Of a stretch of DNA of 59,632 bases, positions 19,128 to 27,940 are shown piece by piece. Each line of letters opens with the position of its first letter. Positions within the stretch are counted from its first letter, which is position 1. Source of the stretch: CAZPUS01 sp964589825 (GTDB lineage: Bacteria; Fibrobacterota; Chitinivibrionia; Chitinivibrionales; WJKA01); assembly GCA_964589825.1 (NCBI GenBank), contig CAZPUS010000017.1, positions 1-59,632 of the forward strand, in the 5' to 3' direction. Below the pieces are notes generated by a model that was not told the DNA's origin, ran no database searches, and saw nothing but the letters and a program-made list of their open reading frames with translations. Made by a program: the position numbers and the translations under genes.

Positions 19128-20135
19128 TTACGGCGCGGTACGAATCCATGTACGCTGAAGTATAAACGCACTACAAATCAATAGAAAACCCCACACCAGC
19201 CATGCGAAAAATCTGTCCGAAAAACTCGTGAAGGTCTTTGTCTTTATTTCGGTTTTTTCGAGTGTATCGATGGTCGCATATATCTGCTGCAGTTTTTCGG
19301 GATTCTGCGCCCTGAAAAATCTGCCGTCGGTAATCTGCGCAATCTCACGCAGAGTCGCCTCGTCAAGCTGCGACTTCACCATACGCACATCTTCTCCCAC
19401 CACTTCCCCGGTAAAAGGATGAACGACCTGTACCGGCATCGGCACTTTCCCCTCTTTCCCAATGCCGACCGTGTAAATTTTCACTCCGATTTGTTTTACC
19501 GCCCGGGCCGCCACCTGTGGAGAGATTTCACCCATGTTGCTTTCTCCGTCGGTAAGGAGGATCATCACCCTGCTTTTTGCCTTGGACTCCCTGAGCCGGT
19601 TTCCCGCGGTCGCGATGGCGGTGCCGATGGCAGTGCCGTCCTCGATATCGCCGAATTCGATATCATCGATAAACCGTGTAATAATGTCATAATCGAGTGT
19701 AAGGGGACATTTCGTAAAGGCCCGGGCTGCAAACACCACCAGCCCGATGCGGTCGTGGCTGCGCTTTTTCACGAACTCCTTGACAACCGATTTTGCCACA
19801 TGCAGCCTGTTTTTGGGTTTGAAATCCAGACTTCGCATACTGCTGGACGCATCCATTACGAGTACGATATCGACCCCTTCGGTGGAGACGGTTTTACTGG
19901 TGTGGCCTTTCTGCGGACGTGCAAGCGCAACTATCAGCAGCCCGATACCCGCCATCTGAAGAATAAAAGGAAGGTGGCGCAGCCGGCGCCTGAACGACAC
20001 CCGAAGAGTACGCATCGTCTCAAGCTGCGGTAACCGAAGCGTGGTACGCGGTGCGCGTACCGAATGGATATACCGCCATACAAGCGGCAGATAGAGCAAA
20101 AAACAAAGGAAAAAGAGCGGATATTTAAATTGCAT
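19128..20135 (-). CDS. batA: BatA, von Willebrand factor A domain protein
   Basis: A 335-residue paralogue of BatB: N-terminal helices at about 5-22 and 55-75, a VWA domain with metal site DASSS and TDGESN, and a C-terminal helix near 308-328. BatA and BatB are thought to form a membrane complex. The gene starts 11 bases after the DUF4381-like gene. Confidence 0.9.
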   Translation of the reverse strand: MQFKYPLFFLCFLLYLPLVWRYIHSVRAPRTTLRLPQLETMRTLRVSFRRRLRHLPFILQMAGIGLLIVALARPQKGHTSKTVSTEGVDIVLVMDASSSMRSLDFKPKNRLHVAKSVVKEFVKKRSHDRIGLVVFAARAFTKCPLTLDYDIITRFIDDIEFGDIEDGTAIGTAIATAGNRLRESKAKSRVMILLTDGESNMGEISPQVAARAVKQIGVKIYTVGIGKEGKVPMPVQVVHPFTGEVVGEDVRMVKSQLDEATLREIAQITDGRFFRAQNPEKLQQIYATIDTLEKTEIKTKTFTSFSDRFFAWLVWGFLLICSAFILQRTWIRTAP

Positions 20136-20146
20136 AACGATACTCT

Positions 20147-21106
20147 CTAATCATTCGTCTCAGACGATGGTTCCTGCCGGATCGTTTCCTCCTGCGACTC
20201 GCTCTGCACCCGGTTACTCGGGCGTGTATGGTCGACGAACCACCAGGCAACGTCCATACACCGGGTAAGCGTCTCTGTCGAGGGGATGAACCGGGCATAC
20301 TTGACGGGTGCGATTTCATTGAAAAACCACGCGAGCCGTTCCCTGGCCTGCGCCGATACCGGAGCGTTTTGGAGCCACTGCTGCATCTCTTCGGTGGTGT
20401 ACTCCTGAGCAGCCACATCATACACACGGGAAATGTAGCGTCGCAGAATCGCCGAGACACGGAACACGAAATGCTGGATCATTCCCTTTTGGAGCAGGTT
20501 GTCCCTATCCAGCGCTGCAAGCGCCTCGATAGCCTCGTCATACGGCGGTACCGGTGGGGGTTCCACGCGCCCTGCGTGCCGCCTCCCATACCAGCGAAGC
20601 AACACCAGTGCCCCGACCACCACTGCCGCCAGAGCAGCCAGCAGCCATACCCACCACCACGAGCGTTCTCCTGCAGCAAATAACGGTTTGATATCCCTGA
20701 GCGTCGCACTGTCAGTGGTGATCACCGAATAAAACCGCAACGGTATCGGTGCGCTCTGCAGTGAATCGGCATTCATTGAATCACATGCCACCAGCCAGGT
20801 AAGACGCGGAATGGTACACTGCTTCGGCGTCCAGGTGGTGAGCACATATGAAAACAACTCCGCAGTATCACCGAGTCGTTGCCTGTGCCACTGCAGGCAT
20901 TCGACACGCTCCCCGAAAGCGGTATCAGCATCCGGCGCAGCGATGGCGCAGGCGGAATCGGCAGTGACCCGAACCTGCAGGTGTATCCTGTCACCGAGCG
21001 TAAGACTGTCGGTATCGAGACGGGTTGAAAGTGTTGCCGACTCAGACATCCCCGTAAGAAATGTCACCATCCAGACAACGCACAAGAGCAGGCTCTGATG
21101 TCGCAT
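20147..21106 (-). CDS. BatD/DUF4381-like membrane protein of the Bat operon
   Basis: A 319-residue protein with a signal peptide, a beta-rich periplasmic domain ending in DIKPLFAAGE, a single membrane helix (about 155-175) and a cytoplasmic helical domain with YDEAIEALAAL and VFRVSAILRRYI. This arrangement is typical of the gene that precedes batA in Bat operons, usually after moxR and a DUF58 gene. Neither is present here; the upstream neighbour is a DUF445 gene 18 bases away. GGAG lies 8 bases before the ATG. Confidence 0.78.
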   Translation of the reverse strand: MRHQSLLLCVVWMVTFLTGMSESATLSTRLDTDSLTLGDRIHLQVRVTADSACAIAAPDADTAFGERVECLQWHRQRLGDTAELFSYVLTTWTPKQCTIPRLTWLVACDSMNADSLQSAPIPLRFYSVITTDSATLRDIKPLFAAGERSWWWVWLLAALAAVVVGALVLLRWYGRRHAGRVEPPPVPPYDEAIEALAALDRDNLLQKGMIQHFVFRVSAILRRYISRVYDVAAQEYTTEEMQQWLQNAPVSAQARERLAWFFNEIAPVKYARFIPSTETLTRCMDVAWWFVDHTRPSNRVQSESQEETIRQEPSSETND

Positions 21107-21124
21107 TCATTGCACTCCGTTTGG

Positions 21125-21739
21125 CTAAAACGGTCCGAAAAAAATAAGAAACATCTGTACTATACCTATAATAAAACCGAGCACGCCCCCGAGAATCTCG
21201 ATCGCCTTTAGTTCCCTTGAGGCGATCGTATACACGATGGTCTCGAGTTTTTCTAGTTCGAATCGCTCGATCTTCTCCTGCACGATCTTCTGAAAATCGA
21301 GCCAGTGACGTGCCTCATCCATTCTGCTCGCGAGTATTTCGGATAACGATCTGATAATTTCCGCAGAGAGTTTATCCTTGATCTGCAGCCAGACTTCCCC
21401 AGAAAGCAGCATGGCCACGAGGGGATTGGAGCCGAAATTTTCGGTAACGAAGGCATCCAGCTTTTCGTCGATTTTGCGCGTCACATGCGTTTTAAACTCA
21501 TCGGAGCTGAAAATCGCCATGATATCGTCGTGGTTTATGAGCTCCCGCTCGACCGTTTCGCCGATTGTACGCGCAAGATCACTCTTCCGACGGGGAATAA
21601 GCCCCTGAATACGGATGCCGAATATGACGATCGGCTGTCGCGGATGAAAAATCATCCGTACGGCGAAAAAATTGGTCAGCCACCCGATAAAGGCCGAAAT
21701 CAGCGGTATGCACAGCAGTATGACAATTGAATAATCCAT
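21125..21739 (-). CDS. DUF445 family membrane protein (YheB-like)
   Basis: A 204-residue protein with an N-terminal helix, a segment AFIGWLTNFFAVRMIFHP (the DUF445 hallmark, here with PRQPI after it), a central amphipathic helical region and a C-terminal helix. Family function is not established. It lies 18 bases before the Bat-type genes on the same strand and may lead their transcript. Element copy 4 lies about 260 bases upstream. Confidence 0.85.
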   Translation of the reverse strand: MDYSIVILLCIPLISAFIGWLTNFFAVRMIFHPRQPIVIFGIRIQGLIPRRKSDLARTIGETVERELINHDDIMAIFSSDEFKTHVTRKIDEKLDAFVTENFGSNPLVAMLLSGEVWLQIKDKLSAEIIRSLSEILASRMDEARHWLDFQKIVQEKIERFELEKLETIVYTIASRELKAIEILGGVLGFIIGIVQMFLIFFGPF

Positions 21740-21995
21740 AATCAGCAGTATGTATTCGATTTGTAACGCAAATAATTATTTCGCAACCGCTGCGGCTTTG
21801 CACACACCTGCAGCCGGATTCAAGCCGTCAAACCGCAAAAGATTATACGAGTGCATCACGGTTGCGGTTGTAGAAAAATACAACAAAGTGCACAATATGC
21901 GTGCCCCGACAGGACACGACTGCACACAGGTGTGGGAGGCCGTGCGAAATTCACGTCATAGTTTGCTCACACAGGTCGCATATATGTATTTTTTG
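21740..21995. other. intergenic region, no gene seen
   Basis: Divergent spacer between the DUF445/Bat genes and yicC, left of element copy 4. ORFs here have no protein-like features. Promoters for both directions must lie here or in the element, but I cannot point to hexamers with confidence. Confidence 0.35.
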
Positions 21996-22156
21996 CCTGA
22001 ATTGAACTGTTGTTTTGATGAAAGCTACGGTGAGTCTTGCTGCTATTGTGTTCCAGAAAATCCTGGGACAACCTTGTTGGTTGTCTCTTGTTTTTCGGGA
22101 ATATTAAGAGTAGAGCGGATTGTCGCTTGTTTCGTGAACAAAACCCTCAATTCAGC
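21996..22156 (+). repeat. 161-bp intergenic element, copy 4
   Basis: Left end CCTGAATTGAACTGTTG; right end CCCTCAATTCAGC. The central hairpin is strong and shows a compensatory T-A to C-G pair relative to copy 2 (TTCC facing GGAA instead of TTCT facing AGAA). It lies upstream of yicC and the DUF445 gene. Confidence 0.9.
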
Positions 22157-22249
22157 TTTTATCTATTTTATTACCAGTCTCACCACACTGCTGCAATGAG
22201 AGGTGCACGCACACGCCGATCATAAATAATAAGCCCGGGATGTATAGAT

Positions 22250-23128
22250 ATGAGTATTCGCAGCATGACGGGGTACGGACATGCGGAAAAAACCACCGAT
22301 CTCGACAACTTTCGCATCGAAATCAAATCGGTAAATGCGCGTTTCAGAGAGATTCAGGCGCGCGTGCCGAAGATGTTTTCGGAATACGAACAGGATATTC
22401 GACAACGCGTGAGCGAGTATGTCAGCCGGGGTACGGTGATCGTCTCGATCTGCTGCGACAATGAACAGCAGAAGAACAGACTTACCTGGGATAAAGACGT
22501 ACTGGACAACTATGTGCGTATTTTCAAAGAGATCAAAGAGAGATACGAACTGCAGGAGCCGATAACGCTCCGGACACTGTGTCAATTCAGCGATGTGATC
22601 GTTGCGGAAAAAAACAACGATGATACGGGGCCAGTGTTCGCGCAGCTTTCCGGCGTACTCGATGAGACTCTGGCAAAATTTCAGCGTACACGCGAGGAGG
22701 AAGGCGCCTGTATTGCACGGGATATCCGCAAAAGCTGTGATATAATACGGGAAACCATCGAATTGATTACTCAGCTTGCCCCGCGGCGCATGGAAAAGTA
22801 TCAGCAGAATCTGGAACAGAAAATCCACAACCTCGCAAGTCAGACCAATATTACTCCTGAACGTCTCTCGACCGAAGTCGCGATAATGGCAGACAAAATA
22901 GATATAAACGAAGAGTGTGTCCGGCTCTCTGCCCATATAGACAAATGTCTTTCACTGCTCGATTCGCAGGATCCGGTTGGGAAACAGCTCAATTTTCTGC
23001 TGCAGGAGATGGGACGGGAGGCGAACACGATCGGTGCAAAGGCGAATGATGCCGATATATCGCACCATGTGGTAATTTTAAAGGAACATATAGAAAAAAT
23101 GCGGGAACACGTGCAGAACCTGGAATAG
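22250..23128 (+). CDS. yicC: YicC family protein, probable endoribonuclease
   Basis: A 292-residue protein with the family's N-terminal signature SMTGYG followed by EIKSVNARFREIQARVP, and the conserved C-terminal DUF1732 helix with FLLQEMGREANTIGAKAND. YicC proteins are described as RNases acting on small RNAs and structured RNA in E. coli. Full length. It opens a plus-strand housekeeping run. In many bacteria gmk sits next, before rpoZ; here it is missing. Confidence 0.93.
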   Translation: MSIRSMTGYGHAEKTTDLDNFRIEIKSVNARFREIQARVPKMFSEYEQDIRQRVSEYVSRGTVIVSICCDNEQQKNRLTWDKDVLDNYVRIFKEIKERYELQEPITLRTLCQFSDVIVAEKNNDDTGPVFAQLSGVLDETLAKFQRTREEEGACIARDIRKSCDIIRETIELITQLAPRRMEKYQQNLEQKIHNLASQTNITPERLSTEVAIMADKIDINEECVRLSAHIDKCLSLLDSQDPVGKQLNFLLQEMGREANTIGAKANDADISHHVVILKEHIEKMREHVQNLE

Positions 23129-23190
23129 CCGATTCTGCGCCACAAACCTGTTTTAAATCTCATTTTTTTCACAAAGGGAGAACTGCGCAC

Positions 23191-23412
23191 ATGAAACGCG
23201 ACCTTCTCGAAATCAATATCGATTCACTGGGAGAAAAGGGAATCAACCGTTACAAGGCGGTGATGATGGCTGCAAAGGAAGCACGCTATCTGCACGAAAA
23301 AATGCAGATGGGACTTCTTCCCAAAGAAGAAAAAGCTTCCACCATGGCCATTCAGAAACTGTTCGAAGGCAAAATCGTCGAAAGCAGGGAAGAAGGTGTC
23401 GGGGAAGAGTAA
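23191..23412 (+). CDS. rpoZ: RNA polymerase omega subunit
   Basis: A 73-residue protein of omega type: NRYKAVMMAAKEARYLHE corresponds to the conserved helix that clamps the beta-prime C-terminus, and a lysine/glutamate-rich C-terminal tail follows. AAAGGGAG lies upstream of the ATG. Its stop overlaps the coaBC start (TAATGA), as in many operons where rpoZ and coaBC are adjacent. It is short but not unusual for omega. Confidence 0.85.
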   Translation: MKRDLLEINIDSLGEKGINRYKAVMMAAKEARYLHEKMQMGLLPKEEKASTMAIQKLFEGKIVESREEGVGEE

Positions 23413-24644
23413 TGAAGGCACCGGGTCGTATCGCGCTTGGCATATGCGGCGGAGTAGCGGCATACAAGACTGCACTTATCATACGTATGCTGCAGCGCCA
23501 TGGTATGAAAATCGCCCCGGTCGTTACCCCGCATGCACTCTCCTTTATAGGCAGGGAAACACTCAGCTCGCTTTGTGACAGGCAGGTCTATTGCGACGCC
23601 GGTCTGCAACGCGAGGGGTTCTATCTTTACCATACAGGGCACGACCACATTCGGCTTGCGGAGTGGGCGGAGGCACTTCTTGTCTCTCCGGCAACCGCCA
23701 ACACCATTGCAAAAATCACCCATGGTATCGCCGACAATTTGCTCACCACCCTGGCATTGAGTTTTTTCGGCGAGAAACCGCTCATACTCGCGCCGGCAAT
23801 GAACAGCCGGATGTGGGAAAACCCCGCAACACAGCAGAACATCGCCACACTCAGAGAGCGGGGCGTACATGTACTCGATGTGGCCCACGGCCAACTTGCC
23901 TGCGGCAGCAGCGGCAGCGGTCGAATGCTCTCACCGCAGGAAATAGCGGACTATATGTGTTCGATACACCATGCATCGGATAGCCTGCGCGGCAAAAAAG
24001 TGCTTATTTCCGCAGGAGGCACCCGTGAGCCTGTCGATTCGGTAAGGGTGTTGACCAATCGGTCTTCTGGTACCATGGGCGCAGCCCTTGCCCGGGCCGC
24101 GTATATGCGCGGTGCGCAGGTATCCGTGATCGTGGGGGAACACCGTTCGCTCTTTCCCGAAACCGTAGAATGTGTCCACGCTCCTACGGTGGATGCAATG
24201 CAGCAACAGCTCGAATCACGATTTCCCGAGTGCGACATCTGCATCATGGCTGCAGCGGTGAGCGACTACCGCGTCGCCACACCCGAGAAGACCAAGATTG
24301 ACTCCGCAAAGCAGCGCTCGTTGACACTTCGGCTTGAGCCCACCCGGGACATTCTGGCCGAACTTGGAACCGCAAAAAAAGGACAGTTTCTTGTAGGCTT
24401 CAGCCTCAGCGACACACCACAGCCGGACAAAACGGTACGCAAACTCAGAGAAAAAAAATGCGACATGATGGTGGCCAATACCGCCGCCGAAAGCCTCGAT
24501 ACCGAATCGATCAGATTCTCACTGAGCTATGGGGACGGCTGCGAAGAGCCGTATCAATCGATGAGTAAACTCCAGGCCGCACATCATATTTTGGAACGCA
24601 TTCGTGAGCGAATCGGCGCATCCGGGAGCAGCACAGATGAATGA
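23412..24644 (+). CDS. coaBC: CoaBC, phosphopantothenoylcysteine synthetase/decarboxylase
   Basis: A 410-residue bifunctional coenzyme A biosynthesis enzyme. The N-terminal flavoprotein decarboxylase (about 1-180) has GICGGVAAYK, APAMNSRMWENP and a later GRMLSP. The C-terminal synthetase has SAGGTREPVD, the NRSSGTMG loop and AAVSDYRV. The order of both domains and total length match the family. It joins cysteine to phosphopantothenate using CTP, then decarboxylates the product. Confidence 0.95.
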   Translation: MKAPGRIALGICGGVAAYKTALIIRMLQRHGMKIAPVVTPHALSFIGRETLSSLCDRQVYCDAGLQREGFYLYHTGHDHIRLAEWAEALLVSPATANTIAKITHGIADNLLTTLALSFFGEKPLILAPAMNSRMWENPATQQNIATLRERGVHVLDVAHGQLACGSSGSGRMLSPQEIADYMCSIHHASDSLRGKKVLISAGGTREPVDSVRVLTNRSSGTMGAALARAAYMRGAQVSVIVGEHRSLFPETVECVHAPTVDAMQQQLESRFPECDICIMAAAVSDYRVATPEKTKIDSAKQRSLTLRLEPTRDILAELGTAKKGQFLVGFSLSDTPQPDKTVRKLREKKCDMMVANTAAESLDTESIRFSLSYGDGCEEPYQSMSKLQAAHHILERIRERIGASGSSTDE

Positions 24645-25470
24645 AACCGCTGCCACACTTCTCACCAGATATTTGACACAGCAACAGCAGCTGCACATGC
24701 CCGATTTCATCATGAGTACCGCAACCGACATAGATACTCTTCTGAATCCGGCGCGTGCAGAAGACAAAACCGCCCACACCGCTTCCGCTGCAGCCGCTCC
24801 TGCGACAAAAGAGGCGACGCCCGGCGGCCCCACCGCACCAATCGCTTCTGCACCGGATAACTCAGCGGATAGCTCATCAGGCCCCCGGACTCCCGCCGCC
24901 TCAAAACGCACACAGCTCAAACGGCTTTATTACCAGAGCCGCGAATGTGACAAATGCGCGCTTTGCAACGGCAGACACAAAAGCGTATTCGGTGCCGGAA
25001 ACGTCGATGCACCGCTTATGGTGGTCGGCGAAGCGCCGGGCGCACAGGAAGACCGTGAGGGACTTCCCTTTGTAGGCAAAGCAGGAGAGCTTCTTACCAA
25101 AATGCTGCAGTCGATCTCTCTTGACAGAAGGCAGGACACCTTTATTACGAACGTATGCAAATGCCGTCCGCCACAAAATCGTACCCCCGAATTCTCCGAA
25201 ATACAGATGTGCCTTCCTCTGCTGGTAAAACAGGTTGAAATCATAGCACCGAAGGCAATACTCACCCTCGGTAAAACCGCTGCGCAGGCGCTTCTTGACC
25301 GCAGCGACACTATCGGGAAACTGCGCAGCGAGTCACACCGCTTCAGAAGCATCCCCCTCGTGGTGACGTACCATCCCGCCGCACTGCTTCGCAATCCTTC
25401 CCTGAAACAGGATGCATACCACGATCTGTGTTCCTGTAAAGCTATTCTCGATACTGCAACCGCATCATAA
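24637..25470 (+). CDS. family 4 uracil-DNA glycosylase
   Basis: About 277 residues. The catalytic domain (about 90-277) has the family 4 iron-sulfur cysteines (CDKCALC, then VCKC and a later CLPLL region), the active-site motif GEAPGAQED, FVGKAG and the C-terminal YHPAALLRN. It removes uracil from DNA. Residues 35-85 form an Ala/Thr/Pro-rich linker that is unusually long. The ATG at 24637, 8 bases after GGGAG, is chosen over an upstream ATG at 24604; it overlaps the coaBC stop by 8 bases. Confidence 0.9.
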   Translation: MNETAATLLTRYLTQQQQLHMPDFIMSTATDIDTLLNPARAEDKTAHTASAAAAPATKEATPGGPTAPIASAPDNSADSSSGPRTPAASKRTQLKRLYYQSRECDKCALCNGRHKSVFGAGNVDAPLMVVGEAPGAQEDREGLPFVGKAGELLTKMLQSISLDRRQDTFITNVCKCRPPQNRTPEFSEIQMCLPLLVKQVEIIAPKAILTLGKTAAQALLDRSDTIGKLRSESHRFRSIPLVVTYHPAALLRNPSLKQDAYHDLCSCKAILDTATAS

Positions 25471-25516
25471 CTGTGGGGATAATAACGAACTAAAAACGAT
25501 TCAAGAGATATACCAT

Positions 25517-26899
25517 ATGGCAGAAACCACACATGCGTCCTCCGAAAAAATTCCGCCTCAGGCGCTCGATATCGAGCGCACGGTACTTGGCTCGATCCTT
25601 ATCGACAACCGCGCCGCGGCAAAAGCGATCGAGCTGCTTATTCCTGAGTGTTTTTACGCAACACAAAACAGGCGCATCTTTATCTGTATGCGGGAAATGT
25701 TCGCCAAATCCGCTCCCATCGATATCATTACCGTCTCGGAAGAACTCAAAAAAAGGCAGTGGCTCAACGAGGTCGGAGAAGAGGCCTACCTCAACGAACT
25801 TACCGAGAGTGTGGCGACCTCTGCAAACGTCGAATATCATGCCCTGATTCTCCGGGAAAAATATACCCTGCGCTGCCTTATTTCGGCATCGGCGGATATA
25901 ACCACCGACTGTTTTTCTCAGCAGAAAGATACGAGCGACATACTCGAGCAGGCGGAGCAGAAGATATTCGATATCGCCCAGTCCGAAATAAAGAGCGACT
26001 ATCACAAAATCGACGAACTGCTTCCCACCGCGTTCAAGGAGATCGAAACCTATTCGAAAAAAGGCGGCAGCGCAGGGATGCGCTCCGGGTTCGAACGACT
26101 CGACGAGATGACTTCCGGATTTCAGAAAGGTGACCTCATAATCGTTGCGGGCCGCCCGAGTATGGGAAAGACCGCGCTCTGTCTCGACTTTGCCATGAAC
26201 GCGGCACTTCACGACGAAACGCCGCAGCCGATTCTTATCTTCTCTCTTGAAATGTCGCGCATGCAGATCGTGCAGCGCATGCTCTGCTCTCAGGCACGTA
26301 TCAACATGCACCAGCTCAGAAGCGGGAAACTGCGAAAAAAAGATTATCCCAAACTCAGCCTCGCGGCAGGGCCGCTTGCCAAAGCTCCCATTTTTGTGGA
26401 TGACAGCACCGGCATCTCGCCGCTGGAGCTGGGTGCAAAAGCCCGTCGCCTCAAATCACAGCACGGGCTGGGAATGATTATCGTCGACTACCTGCAGCTT
26501 ATGAGCAGCGTTGCGCGCGCAGAGAGCAGACAGCAGGAGATAACCCAGATTTCCCGCTCTCTCAAGGGAATTGCTAAAGAACTGGACGTGCCGCTTATCT
26601 CTCTTTCGCAGCTTTCACGCGCGGTAGAGCAGCGAAGCGGCGATCATCGTCCCCAGCTTTCCGACCTTCGGGAGTCCGGAGCCATCGAGCAGGATGCGGA
26701 TATGGTTATTTTTGTATACAGAGAGTCCCGCTACAACAAAGAAGATGACGAAAACGACCATGAAGGTGTTGCAGAACTGATTATCGGCAAACAACGAAAC
26801 GGTCCGGTAGGGAAAGTGGAAGTTGCCTTTATCGAAGAGTATGCAAAATTCGAAAACCTGTCACCAATGAACATGCAGGAAAAGGAGAGCGATTTTTGA
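25517..26899 (+). CDS. dnaB: replicative DNA helicase DnaB
   Basis: A 460-residue helicase. The N-terminal helical domain (PQALDIERTVLGSIL) is followed by a RecA-like motor with Walker A GRPSMGKTA, Walker B IIVDYLQLM, the KELDVPLISLSQLSR segment and the DLRESGAIEQDAD motif. It unwinds DNA at replication forks. No intein is present. The start at 25517 (MAETTHAS) follows an AGAG sequence; an upstream ATG at 25412 would run into the glycosylase gene. Its stop is shared with the TTG start of mlaE. Confidence 0.95.
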   Translation: MAETTHASSEKIPPQALDIERTVLGSILIDNRAAAKAIELLIPECFYATQNRRIFICMREMFAKSAPIDIITVSEELKKRQWLNEVGEEAYLNELTESVATSANVEYHALILREKYTLRCLISASADITTDCFSQQKDTSDILEQAEQKIFDIAQSEIKSDYHKIDELLPTAFKEIETYSKKGGSAGMRSGFERLDEMTSGFQKGDLIIVAGRPSMGKTALCLDFAMNAALHDETPQPILIFSLEMSRMQIVQRMLCSQARINMHQLRSGKLRKKDYPKLSLAAGPLAKAPIFVDDSTGISPLELGAKARRLKSQHGLGMIIVDYLQLMSSVARAESRQQEITQISRSLKGIAKELDVPLISLSQLSRAVEQRSGDHRPQLSDLRESGAIEQDADMVIFVYRESRYNKEDDENDHEGVAELIIGKQRNGPVGKVEVAFIEEYAKFENLSPMNMQEKESDF

Positions 26900-27699
26900 C
26901 GCGTTATTTGCTATCACCCGTTCTTTTTTTAGGCCGCACGGGTATCGCTTTGGGAACACAATCGGCACTTTTTTTACGCCAGTTGTATCAGTTCTTTTCC
27001 CTGTGTGCGATAACCGCCCGCCATCTCCATCTTGCGTTCAAAAATCCCGGCATCCTTTTTCAACAGATGTACCAAATCGGCATTCAGTCGATTCCCCTTG
27101 TTTCTATCACTGCCATTTTTCTCGGTGCAGAAACAGTGGTGCAGGCAGAATACCAGCTTCGCAATCTGGTACCGCTGCGCTTTCTCGGTGTTCTGGTATG
27201 TAAATCCACAATAAACGAACTCGGACCGGTGGTAACGTCAATGGTCGTCTCGGGAAGAGTTTCGACCGCAATCGCCGCGGAGATCGGCTCCATGAAAACA
27301 ACCGAACAGCTCGATGCAATGGAGATTCTCAACCTCGATCCCATCCGCTATATCGTGGTCCCCAAAACACTCGCCTGCATCGTTATGGTACCGATACTCG
27401 TTATTTTCAGCATTTTCCTCGCGATTCTCGGCTCCATCGCCACGGTTTTTTTCTCCATCGACGTGACGGTCTATACCTATATGGACAGTCTCAAATTTCT
27501 GTTCAACCCCATGGATCTGTTTCTGGGTGTGGCAAAAACCGCGGTATTCGGCCTTATAATCGCGACTGTAGGCGCCTACTACGGCTATCGTGCGCAGGGT
27601 GGTGCCCAGGGAGTCGGAAACTCCACCACCAAAGCGGTCATGACGTGCGCCGCACTCATTTTGATCGTCGACTCTATCATTGCCGCAATAATTTACTGA
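26896..27699 (+). CDS. mlaE: MlaE-type lipid ABC transporter permease
   Basis: A 267-residue membrane protein with five or six helices and the family motifs QMYQIGIQSIPLV, FLGAETVVQAEYQL, RVSTAIAAEIGSM and a C-terminal GAYYGYRAQGGA. MlaE (YrbE) permeases move phospholipids or related lipids between inner and outer membrane with MlaF and an MCE protein. The start is TTG, overlapping the dnaB stop (TTGA). Element copy 5 begins two bases after its stop and separates it from mlaF. Confidence 0.9.
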   Translation: MTRYLLSPVLFLGRTGIALGTQSALFLRQLYQFFSLCAITARHLHLAFKNPGILFQQMYQIGIQSIPLVSITAIFLGAETVVQAEYQLRNLVPLRFLGVLVCKSTINELGPVVTSMVVSGRVSTAIAAEIGSMKTTEQLDAMEILNLDPIRYIVVPKTLACIVMVPILVIFSIFLAILGSIATVFFSIDVTVYTYMDSLKFLFNPMDLFLGVAKTAVFGLIIATVGAYYGYRAQGGAQGVGNSTTKAVMTCAALILIVDSIIAAIIY

Positions 27700-27701
27700 A
27701 A

Positions 27702-27862
27702 GCTGAATTGAACGGTTGTTTTGATGAAAGCTACGGTGAGCCGTGCTGCTATTGTGTTCTCGAAAACCATGGGACAACCTTGTTGGGTGTCTCATGATTT
27801 CCGGGAATATAAGAATAGTCCCGATGACAGCAGATTTCGCGAACAAAACCGCTCAATTCAGG
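27702..27862 (+). repeat. 161-bp intergenic element, copy 5
   Basis: Left end GCTGAATTGAACGGTTG, right end AAAACCGCTCAATTCAGG, with a strong central hairpin. It starts two bases after the mlaE stop and lies between two genes of one expected operon, so it is either transcribed as part of that mRNA or it splits the operon. Confidence 0.93.
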
Positions 27863-27940
27863 TAAATAGTATATTTTTCTCAACATCGTAATGGTTTTTA
27901 CGCTTTTTTTACGCAACGAGTGAATGTGGATAGGTAAACT

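Noticed and set aside
22220..22936. 238-residue minus-strand ORF
   Set aside because: Antisense to yicC; no domain and a frame with many Phe and Cys typical of a shadow.
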